6,371 bases of DNA. It comes from an uncultured Carnobacterium sp. (lineage in GTDB: Bacteria > Bacillota > Bacilli > Lactobacillales > Aerococcaceae). Made by a program: the position numbers and the translations under genes. The stretch covers positions 1 through 6,371 of the forward strand of contig CALCML010000317.1 in NCBI GenBank assembly GCA_937967765.1, given 5' to 3'. The notes beneath the pieces were generated by a model that saw nothing but the letters and a program-made list of their open reading frames with translations, did not search any database and was not told where the DNA came from. This document shows, one piece after another, positions 1 through 5,559 of this stretch (position 1 is its first letter; every line of letters begins with the position of its first letter).

Positions 1-309
1 GCGCTTTTATCAGACCCTGAAATTTGGGTACTCGATGAACCAATGACGGGTCTTGACCCACAAGCTTCTTATGACTTGAAGAAATTAATGCGCGAACATG
101 CCGATAAAGGTAATACCGTTCTCTTCTCGACACACGTTTTAGAAGTGGCAGAACAACTTTGCGATAAGATTGCCATTTTGAAAAAAGGAAAACTACTCTT
201 CTACGGTACAATTCAAGAGTTGAAAGGCCAACAACCAGATAGCACACTTGAAGAAATCTACTTATCACTAGCCGGTAGACAAGAAGGAGTGGATTCACAT
301 GCGGTTTAA
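1..309 (+). CDS. ABC transporter ATP-binding protein, C-terminal fragment
   Basis: This is the last 102 codons of an ABC ATPase that begins before the window; the reading frame is open from base 1. It should hydrolyse ATP on the cytoplasmic face to power the permease encoded next to it. The fragment starts just before the Walker B motif: VLDEP is at fragment residues 10-14, followed by the D-loop GLDP at 17-20. The switch histidine is in FSTH (His45). The Walker A and signature motifs must lie upstream. The tail (STLEEIYLSLAG) is typical of ATPases paired with ABC-2-type exporter permeases. The stop codon lies inside the permease gene (11-base overlap), which implies translational coupling and a dedicated pair. 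The ATPase assignment is secure; the substrate is unknown. Confidence 0.95.
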   Translation, partial: ALLSDPEIWVLDEPMTGLDPQASYDLKKLMREHADKGNTVLFSTHVLEVAEQLCDKIAILKKGKLLFYGTIQELKGQQPDSTLEEIYLSLAGRQEGVDSHAV

Positions 310-1942
310 TCGAATTCTTACGCTGGTGAAGACCAATTTAATTTTTGCGACGCAACCGGCACAATTACAAAATTATCGAAAGAAACAAGCGAAAAATCCA
401 TCGAAACCCGTGAATGTGGCGATGAAAACATTAACGCAACAATTGTTATATGCGGTGATGTTTGGAGCTTTATTTGGAATTCCTGGAGCAATTTCGGGAC
501 GTTCATACCCTCCACTTCAATTTGGAACGACAGTCTTCTTATTCTTGATGATTTTAATTTCGCAAGCATTGCCAGCTATTTACAATGTCTTTTATGAAAG
601 TAAAGACTTCGAATCGTATTTACCTTATGCCTTTACGGAATTAGAGGTTGTACTTGGGAAGAGCTTTTCAATTGTAGTGGCTACATTGCAAGGATTACTT
701 CCAATCGTGATGTTATTTGGAATCCACGTGTATTTTTCAGGAGGTTTCATCCTTCTCACGATTCCGATTGCATTATTAGGGGTGCTTATTTTTAGTGCGA
801 TTGTTTACCTATTGATGTTTCTACTCTGCTTCTTCCTAGCGAAGATTCCGCTTTTTAGAAAATATCAATCTGTGATTGCGAATATTTTAGTTTTCGTGAT
901 TTCTCTTGGGGCCGTCATTGGATATCAATTCATGGTGACAAATTCGATGGTGAATACTGTATTAACAGGAAAAATGCCAGCTTTCATTCAACCAGTACTC
1001 GCCTTCTATAATGCAATTTTGGATCCATTCGATATGAGTGTTTATCCGATGATTGGATTCGTAATCTTAGTATTTGTGGCAATTTTACTACTCGTGAAGT
1101 TCATTGTATTACCAAACTTCTATGAAGCCGTTTCGCAAACATCGTCTTCGAAAGTGAAAGTCGAACGTGTGAAACAAATGGAGTTAGATGGCAGCAAGCT
1201 TTCAACGAAATTCGTGATTCGCTATACGCTTCGCCAATTAATGGAAGGTTCGGTATTAACGCAAACGATTATTAGTGCAGGAATATTACCATATCTCCTC
1301 TTAATTCCAGCAGTTTTAAGTTTTTCAGGTGGTCCGGTAGAAATTAGTTTTATGAAACTCCTAAACCTAAACACCTTCTTACCATTTGCGATGCTCATTA
1401 CCTTCATTGCAGGATTCAATACAGGAGGAAACAACTTATTAGCGGTCGGAATTTCACTCGAGCGGGAAAACTATTATTATCTAAAAGTTCTTCCATTCGA
1501 TATGCATCAATTTTTAGAACGTAAATTCTGGATTCTCTTTGCGATTCAATCTATCATTCCGGTCATTCTTATGACGGTGATTTGTACGGTGCTTCGCTTA
1601 CCGATTTATATGACTTTGGGCATCATTCTCTCATGGGGAATTATCAGTCTAGGGCTTAGCCGTTGGGGATACGCGAGAGACTTGAAGCTCTTTACGCCAA
1701 CGTGGACGAATGTCATTGAACTCTTAAACCGTATGCGTAGTGGATTTAAGTCGGTCATTTTTGTCGTGGTTCTCTTCGGATTTATCTTCGGAGCGATTTA
1801 TTTATTAATTCACTTACCAGAATGGAATCGTACTTTCGTTTGGTTCATTACAATTGCGTACGTTGTCGTGATTCTTGGTTTATCGATTTTCGCAACGTTC
1901 TACTATAAGAAAAAATTACATGAATTAGTCGATTCTGAATAA
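299..1942 (+). CDS. ABC transporter permease, large polytopic (ABC-2-like)
   Basis: A 547-residue integral membrane protein, the probable channel-forming partner of the preceding ATPase. The start at 299 is supported by AAGGAG at 284-289, nine bases upstream, and by the overlap with the ATPase stop. By eye there are about 12 hydrophobic segments, near residues 47-65, 76-96, 120-142, 150-180 (possibly two), 190-212, 248-270, 318-342, 356-376, 407-432, 435-455, 484-504 and 512-534. A charged cytoplasmic-looking stretch (about 280-312, rich in Lys and Glu) separates two halves. The N terminus is basic with no cleavable signal peptide, and the C terminus ends in KKKLHELVDSE. Length and layout fit the long ABC-2-type permeases of Firmicutes rather than a six-helix half-transporter. 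No substrate-binding protein or other partner is seen here, so export is more likely than import, but that is inference. Confidence 0.85.
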   Translation: MRFNRILTLVKTNLIFATQPAQLQNYRKKQAKNPSKPVNVAMKTLTQQLLYAVMFGALFGIPGAISGRSYPPLQFGTTVFLFLMILISQALPAIYNVFYESKDFESYLPYAFTELEVVLGKSFSIVVATLQGLLPIVMLFGIHVYFSGGFILLTIPIALLGVLIFSAIVYLLMFLLCFFLAKIPLFRKYQSVIANILVFVISLGAVIGYQFMVTNSMVNTVLTGKMPAFIQPVLAFYNAILDPFDMSVYPMIGFVILVFVAILLLVKFIVLPNFYEAVSQTSSSKVKVERVKQMELDGSKLSTKFVIRYTLRQLMEGSVLTQTIISAGILPYLLLIPAVLSFSGGPVEISFMKLLNLNTFLPFAMLITFIAGFNTGGNNLLAVGISLERENYYYLKVLPFDMHQFLERKFWILFAIQSIIPVILMTVICTVLRLPIYMTLGIILSWGIISLGLSRWGYARDLKLFTPTWTNVIELLNRMRSGFKSVIFVVVLFGFIFGAIYLLIHLPEWNRTFVWFITIAYVVVILGLSIFATFYYKKKLHELVDSE

Positions 1943-1948
1943 TGATGT

Positions 1949-1980
1949 AAGACTTAGAGTTTGTCTCTAAGTCTTTTTTT
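1949..1980 (+). terminator. Intrinsic terminator after the ABC transporter genes
   Basis: A perfect 10-bp stem pairs AGACTTAGAG (1950-1959) with CTCTAAGTCT (1965-1974) around the loop TTTGT. It runs directly into a T-tract (1974-1980) and starts seven bases after the permease stop. It separates the transporter unit from the T-box operon. Confidence 0.93.
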
Positions 1981-2009
1981 ATAACCTATTTTATAGGGTT
2001 TTGCAGGTA

Positions 2010-2026
2010 TATAACGAATAGTTATA
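2010..2026. other. 17-bp palindrome in the intergenic region
   Basis: TATAAC and GTTATA form a perfect 6-bp inverted repeat spaced by GAATA. It lies about 60 bases upstream of the best promoter and overlaps a weaker promoter-like pair (TTGCAG 2001-2006, 16-base gap, TATAAC 2023-2028). It could be an operator or simply AT-rich symmetry. The total length and TATA ends recall sites of LysR-type methionine regulators in streptococci, but the inner bases differ, so no regulator is assigned. Confidence 0.3.
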
Positions 2027-2059
2027 ACAATCGATAGAAAAACGGTATAAGAAAACCTA

Positions 2060-2088
2060 TTGCTATGCGGTTTGTTCTCTGTTATCCT
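2060..2088 (+). promoter_or_regulatory. Sigma-A-like promoter of the T-box operon
   Basis: TTGCTA (2060-2065) and TATCCT (2083-2088) are separated by 17 bases, each matching the consensus at four of six positions. The predicted transcription start, about 2094-2096, is 12-14 bases before the base of T-box Stem I at 2108. That placement is what a T-box transcript needs and is the main reason for choosing this pair over the weaker one near 2001-2028. Confidence 0.6.
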
Positions 2089-2190
2089 AAGAACATGTTA
2101 ATCAGACATCACAAAGAACAGGTGAGTAGAAAATAAGATTTGCTAAGAGAGTCTCGGTTGGTGGGAAGAGATGAAATTGAATTTTTGAAG

Positions 2191-2193
2191 ATG
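2191..2193 (+). promoter_or_regulatory. T-box specifier codon ATG (Met)
   Basis: ATG sits on the 3' side of the Stem I specifier loop in the context GAAG-ATG-GCC, followed by a purine as in known T-boxes. It would pair with the CAU anticodon of tRNA-Met. The choice is backed by the UGGU bulge, which fits an A discriminator base, and by the methionine-synthase-like genes downstream. Overlapping readings in the same loop (GAT, TGG) would imply Asp or Trp, which does not suit the operon. Confidence 0.85.
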
Positions 2194-2311
2194 GCCTCGG
2201 AGTGATTTTACGTCGAATCATTAGACGTAAATGGGTAGCCCATTATAGCTGTAGAGTATAACACCCAGTGTGCGTACTCGGTAAGGTAGGATTCGTGAGA
2301 ATTCTACAAAA

Positions 2312-2341
2312 CAAGGTGGTAACACGAAAATTTCGTCCTTG
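2312..2341 (+). promoter_or_regulatory. T-box antiterminator
   Basis: CAAGG (2312-2316) pairs with CCTTG (2337-2341), and ACGAA (2324-2328) pairs with TTCGT (2332-2336). This leaves the canonical seven-base bulge TGGTAAC (2317-2323). UGGU in the bulge pairs with the ACCA end of an uncharged tRNA. The conserved element reads AAGGTGGTAACACG (2313-2326), close to the usual AAGGTGGTACCGCG. It shares TCCTTG with the terminator stem, so the two structures exclude each other. Confidence 0.93.
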
Positions 2342-2367
2342 CAGTAGCGATACTGTGAGGATTTTTT
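2336..2367 (+). terminator. T-box regulated terminator
   Basis: TCCT-TG-CAGTA (2336-2346) pairs with TACTG-TG-AGGA (2351-2361) around a GCGA tetraloop. The middle TG/TG step pairs as two wobbles, giving an 11-bp stem. Six T residues follow (2362-2367). It ends seven bases before the ribosome binding site of the first structural gene. Confidence 0.92.
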
Positions 2368-2387
2368 ATTTATAGGAGGAATGACCA

Positions 2388-3524
2388 ATGTCAAAATTAC
2401 AAGCACCATTTAGAGTAGATCACGTAGGAAGTTTCTTACGTCCAAAAGAATTAGTAGAAGCAAAAGAAAAATTTGTAAAAGGTGAAATTACACGCGAGGA
2501 ATTAACAGCCGTCGAAGATAAAGCCATCGAAAAGTTAGTCGAACAACAAAAGAAAGCTGGATTAAAAGGATTCACTGACGGCGAATTCCGTCGCCAATAC
2601 TGGCACTTAGATTTCTTCTGGGGATTAAACGGAGTGGATCACACGCAAGCAAAAATTGGATACCAATTCCACGATGAAATTACAAAACCTGACTCAGCAG
2701 ATGTCGTTGGAAAAATCACTGGTGAAAATCACCCATTCGTAGAACACTTCAAATTCTTAAAAAAATTCGAAGATGAAGATTTTATCGTAAAACAAACAAT
2801 CCCTGCTCCAGCGCAATTCTACTTCGAATTGATTCGTGACGCAGAGCATATTGAGCAAACTTTCTCAGTATACCCTTCAAAAGAAGAACTCTTTAAAGAT
2901 ATCATTGCTGCTTACAGACAAGTGATTAAAGAATTATACGATGCAGGTTGCCGTCTCTTACAAATCGATGACTGTACATGGGGCGTTATCGTAGATGATA
3001 ACTTCTTAAACATCATTTCAAAAGAAAGTCATTTAACACCTGAAGAATTAAGAAGAGAACACAAACGTGAATTCTTAGAATTAAACAACGGAATTCTAGA
3101 AGACTTACCAGAAGATTTAACAGTGAACACTCACGTATGCCGTGGGAACTTCCACTCAACTTGGGCAAGTTCAGGTGGCTACGATTCAGTAAGCGACGCA
3201 TTATTCGAAGACGAAAACGTACATGCGTACTACTTAGAATACGATACAGACCGCGCCGGCGACTTCAAGCCACTAGCGAAAGTAAACAATGGTAAGAAAG
3301 TCGTTCTAGGGCTTCTCACTTCTAAATCAGGAAAATTAGAAGATAAAGATGAAGTGATTGCTCGTATTAAAGAAGCAAGCCAATATGTACCACTAGAAGA
3401 CTTATACTTAAGTACACAATGTGGATTTGCATCAACAGAAGAAGGAAACATCCTTACTGAAGACGATCAATGGAAGAAAATTGCCTTAATTAGCGAAATC
3501 GCTCGTGAGGTATGGGGAGAATAA
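2388..3524 (+). CDS. MetE-like methyltransferase, short form (paralogue 1)
   Basis: A 378-residue cytosolic protein of the cobalamin-independent methionine synthase C-terminal domain family (Meth_synt_2; YxjG/YxjH type of Bacillus). It is expected to transfer a methyl group to homocysteine or a related thiol through a zinc-bound thiolate. The Zn ligands match those of MetE: His249 and Cys251 in THVCRGN, Glu284 in YYLEYD, and Cys345 in STQCGF. Other family landmarks are DHVGSFLRP (11-19), TDGEFRR (63-69) and QIDDCTWG (192-199). It is about half the length of classical MetE because the N-terminal folate-binding half is absent, so the methyl donor is uncertain. The start is fixed by AGGAGG (2374-2379), eight bases upstream. 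It is first gene of the T-box operon and so probably induced by methionine starvation. The strong Shine-Dalgarno and biased codons suggest high expression. Confidence 0.92.
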   Translation: MSKLQAPFRVDHVGSFLRPKELVEAKEKFVKGEITREELTAVEDKAIEKLVEQQKKAGLKGFTDGEFRRQYWHLDFFWGLNGVDHTQAKIGYQFHDEITKPDSADVVGKITGENHPFVEHFKFLKKFEDEDFIVKQTIPAPAQFYFELIRDAEHIEQTFSVYPSKEELFKDIIAAYRQVIKELYDAGCRLLQIDDCTWGVIVDDNFLNIISKESHLTPEELRREHKREFLELNNGILEDLPEDLTVNTHVCRGNFHSTWASSGGYDSVSDALFEDENVHAYYLEYDTDRAGDFKPLAKVNNGKKVVLGLLTSKSGKLEDKDEVIARIKEASQYVPLEDLYLSTQCGFASTEEGNILTEDDQWKKIALISEIAREVWGE

Positions 3525-3554
3525 TCATCCCGCAAGAAGAAATTCAAAGATAGA

Positions 3555-3560
3555 TTGGAG
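3555..3560 (+). promoter_or_regulatory. Ribosome binding site deciding the start of paralogue 2
   Basis: TTGGAG precedes the ATG at 3571 by ten bases. The frame is open upstream to an ATG at 3505 inside the previous gene, but that start has no ribosome binding site. The protein from 3571 begins MTTHAPFRVDHVGS, aligning with the N termini of its paralogues. Confidence 0.7.
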
Positions 3561-3570
3561 AAATAAACTT

Positions 3571-4701
3571 ATGACAACACATGCACCATTTAGAGTAGAC
3601 CACGTAGGAAGTTATTTACGTCCTAAAGACTTAGTAGAAGCACGCGCAAAATTCGCAAACGGCGAAATCACACGCGAAGAATTAACAGCTGTAGAAGATA
3701 AAGAAATCCGCGAACTTGTTAAAAAACAAATCGCTGCTGGATTAAAAGGCGTTACAGACGGAGAATTCCGCCGCGCTTACTGGCACCTTGACTTCTTCTG
3801 GGGATTCAACGGCGTAGAACATAGGGTAGGTGAACACGGTTTAAAATTTAACGGTGTCGAAACAAAAGCTGATACGGCAACATTAACAGCTCCAATTGAT
3901 GGACATAACCACCCATTCGTAGAACATTTCAAATTCTTACGTGACTTAGTGAAAGACGAAGATGTTATTGTGAAATTCACAATCCCTGCTCCATCACAAT
4001 TCTATTTCGAATTAATTTTTACACCTGAAAATATTGCAGCTTGGAAAGCCGTTTATTCAACAGAAAAAGAGCTTTTCGAAGCAATTAAAAACGCATATGT
4101 AGATGTAATTACAGACTTATACAACGAAGGTCTTCGCACGCTTCAATTTGATGATTGTACATGGGGCGCTTTAGCAGACGATGGTTTTGTAAAACGTTTC
4201 GATGCAGACCGTCCATTAGAAGAAGTTCGTCGTGACTTTGCAGGTCGTGCATTACAATTGAACAATTCAGTTCTTGATGCATTACCAAAAGACCTAGTAG
4301 TGAACACACACGTTTGTCGCGGTAACTTCCGGTCAACATGGATTTCTCAAGGAGGATACGAAAAAGTAGAAGATGAGCTATTAGCAGGTGAACACGTAAA
4401 TGCCTACTACTTAGAATACGATACAGATCGTGCCGGAGACTTCAATCCTCTTGCAAAAGTGGGTAATGAGAAGAAAGTTGTATTAGGTCTCTTAACTTCA
4501 AAATTTGCAGACTTAGAAGACAAAGATGAAGTCATCGCTCGTATTAAAGAAGCAAGCCAATATGTGCCACTTGAAAACTTATACTTAAGTACTCAATGTG
4601 GATTTGCATCAACAGAAGAAGGAAACGTGATTAAAGAAGAAGATCAATGGAAGAAAATTGCATTGATTTCAGAAATCGCCCGTGAGGTTTGGGGAGAATA
4701 A
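3571..4701 (+). CDS. MetE-like methyltransferase, short form (paralogue 2)
   Basis: A 376-residue paralogue of the preceding gene, with the same predicted chemistry: zinc-activated thiol methylation in the cytosol. The Zn ligands are intact at His247 and Cys249 (THVCRGN), Glu282 (YYLEYD) and Cys343 (STQCGF); TDGEFRR is at 62-68 and QFDDCTWG at 192-199. Like paralogue 1 it lacks the N-terminal half of classical MetE. The two copies are almost identical at the start and over the last 76 residues (68 of 76 the same). They differ strongly around residues 84-112 and 200-225, which may reflect different substrates or partial homogenisation of the ends. It lies 46 bases after paralogue 1 with no terminator or convincing promoter between, so it is almost certainly co-transcribed under the T-box. 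Confidence 0.92.
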   Translation: MTTHAPFRVDHVGSYLRPKDLVEARAKFANGEITREELTAVEDKEIRELVKKQIAAGLKGVTDGEFRRAYWHLDFFWGFNGVEHRVGEHGLKFNGVETKADTATLTAPIDGHNHPFVEHFKFLRDLVKDEDVIVKFTIPAPSQFYFELIFTPENIAAWKAVYSTEKELFEAIKNAYVDVITDLYNEGLRTLQFDDCTWGALADDGFVKRFDADRPLEEVRRDFAGRALQLNNSVLDALPKDLVVNTHVCRGNFRSTWISQGGYEKVEDELLAGEHVNAYYLEYDTDRAGDFNPLAKVGNEKKVVLGLLTSKFADLEDKDEVIARIKEASQYVPLENLYLSTQCGFASTEEGNVIKEEDQWKKIALISEIAREVWGE

Positions 4702-4725
4702 GCCTCGCACTAAAAAATAAATCAA

Positions 4726-4762
4726 AAGGCTGTGGGGAGAATGACTATTGAACCACAGCCTT
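4726..4762. repeat. Perfect 10-bp inverted repeat between paralogue 2 and the hydrolase gene
   Basis: AAGGCTGTGG (4726-4735) is the exact reverse complement of CCACAGCCTT (4753-4762), with a 17-base loop. No T-tract follows on the + strand, so it is not a standard intrinsic terminator in the operon's direction. On the other strand it is followed by a broken T-rich run. It ends about 13 bases before the ribosome binding site of the next gene. It may be an RNA-processing, stability or translation-tuning hairpin. Confidence 0.6.
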
Positions 4763-4775
4763 GCTCAATTCAGAA

Positions 4776-4780
4776 AGGAA
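4776..4780 (+). promoter_or_regulatory. Ribosome binding site deciding the start of the cyclase-family gene
   Basis: AGGAA, within AAAGGAAG, lies about nine bases before the ATG at 4789. In-frame starts upstream, GTG at 4732 and ATG at 4741, fall inside the inverted repeat. They would add residues (MTIEPQPCS...) with no family resemblance, so 4789 is preferred. Confidence 0.75.
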
Positions 4781-4788
4781 GTGTCATT

Positions 4789-5541
4789 ATGACAGCATTT
4801 CAACAACAATTAGAACAAGCATTTAAAACATTAAAACAAGCAAAATGGGTGAACTTAAGCCATCAAATCGATGCGAATAGCCCTCACTTCCCTGCTCTAC
4901 CAGCATTGGAACAAAAAGATTTATTTACATTAAAAGATGGATTCCACGTACAACAATTATCAGTGGTAACACAATACGGTACACATATCGACCCACCTTG
5001 CCACTTCTATGAAGGCGGACGCTTCCTTGATGAAATCGAGTTGAAAGATTTATTATTACCACTTTACGTCATCGACCGTTCAAAAGAAGTAGCCGAAAAT
5101 CCTAACTTCGAATTAACAAAAGCCGACGTATTAGCATTTGAAGAAGAATACGGACAAATCGAACCAGGTGCCTTTGTTGCCTTTCGTAGTGACTGGTCAC
5201 ACCGCTGGCCAGACCAAGATGCGGTTCGTAATTTAGACGAAAACGACGTGCAACACACACCAGGTTGGGCAAAAGATGCGCTTGAATTCTTAATTCACGA
5301 ACGTCATGTGAAAGCTGTAGGTCACGAAACATTAGATACAGACTCAGGTGTTCACGCTGCAGCACATGGTTTAACAAACGAATACTACTTATTAAGCCAA
5401 GACATCTTCCAAGTGGAAGTATTAGCGAACCTTGACCAAGTTCCAGCAGTCGGTGCTGTGATTTCAATCTCATACCCTAACTGGAACCATACTCCAGGGT
5501 CACCTGTTCGCGCCATTGCGTATTTACCAGAAGCTGAATAA
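4789..5541 (+). CDS. Cyclase-family (kynurenine formamidase-like) metal-dependent hydrolase
   Basis: A 250-residue cytosolic protein of the cyclase family (PF04199), whose known members hydrolyse amides or related bonds (kynurenine formamidase, isatin hydrolase) using Zn or Mn. The family signature is visible as QYGTHIDPPCHF (62-73), with His66, Asp68 and His72 as probable metal ligands. A second conserved block is GHETLDTDSG (178-187), and the C-terminal block is EYYLLSQDIFQVEVLANLDQVP (198-219), with Glu210 as a probable metal-site residue. The first His of the usual HxGTHxDxPxH motif is replaced by Gln62. No kynurenine-pathway gene is nearby, so a role in tryptophan breakdown is not supported. 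It lies 87 bases after paralogue 2 and 18 bases before paralogue 3, within the Met T-box operon. This suggests a substrate tied to sulfur amino acids, perhaps an N-acyl or lactone/thiolactone form, but that is inference. Confidence 0.88.
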   Translation: MTAFQQQLEQAFKTLKQAKWVNLSHQIDANSPHFPALPALEQKDLFTLKDGFHVQQLSVVTQYGTHIDPPCHFYEGGRFLDEIELKDLLLPLYVIDRSKEVAENPNFELTKADVLAFEEEYGQIEPGAFVAFRSDWSHRWPDQDAVRNLDENDVQHTPGWAKDALEFLIHERHVKAVGHETLDTDSGVHAAAHGLTNEYYLLSQDIFQVEVLANLDQVPAVGAVISISYPNWNHTPGSPVRAIAYLPEAE

Positions 5542-5559
5542 ACGAAAAGAGGAAAACAT

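Larger units (their letters stand above)
2108..2367 (+). ncRNA. T-box riboswitch leader, tRNA-Met type
   Basis: A transcription-attenuating leader that senses uncharged tRNA. Stem I is closed by ATCAC (2108-2112) with GTGAT (2202-2206). An asymmetric, GA-containing internal loop of kink-turn type follows, then AGG/CCT (2120-2122/2195-2197). The specifier loop has TGAGTAGA on its 5' side and GAAG-ATG-G on its 3' side. A mid-stem pairs 2131-2141 with 2174-2184. The apical part contains AGAGAG (2146-2151) and a TCTC/GAGA stem (2152-2155/2168-2171) enclosing GGTTGGTGGGAA. A hairpin pairs TTTACGTC (2207-2214) with GACGTAAA (2224-2231). TGGGT (2232-2236) can pair with ACCCA (2263-2267) as in the Stem IIA/B pseudoknot. 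Stem III is an 8-bp helix (2286-2293/2300-2307). The T-box element and terminator follow. Charged tRNA-Met should leave the terminator formed; uncharged tRNA-Met should stabilise the antiterminator and turn on the genes downstream. Confidence 0.95.

Noticed and set aside
2073..2095. Inverted repeat TGTTCT-N11-AGAACA flanking the -10 element
   Set aside because: A 6-bp inverted repeat with an 11-base gap is expected by chance in a few hundred AT-rich bases, and no known operator was recognised.
2108..2367. SAM (S-box) riboswitch, as found upstream of Bacillus yxjG/yxjH
   Set aside because: The leader has the T-box element, antiterminator bulge and specifier loop, and lacks the conserved S-box core.
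2221..2409. 62-codon open frame on the minus strand over the T-box leader
   Set aside because: It lies across a well-supported structured RNA and the start of paralogue 1, has no ribosome binding site in view and no recognisable protein features.
3505..3570. Longer N terminus of paralogue 2 starting inside paralogue 1
   Set aside because: There is no ribosome binding site at 3505, the extra residues have no counterpart in the paralogues, and the ATG at 3571 has a suitable site.
5102..5473. 123-codon open frame on the minus strand inside the hydrolase gene
   Set aside because: It is fully antisense to a clearly coding gene with family motifs. Its Leu/Arg-rich composition is what antisense reading of such codons gives.
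4789..5541. Assignment of the hydrolase as kynB of tryptophan degradation
   Set aside because: No tryptophan dioxygenase or kynureninase gene is nearby, the motif's first His is changed, and control is by a Met-type T-box.
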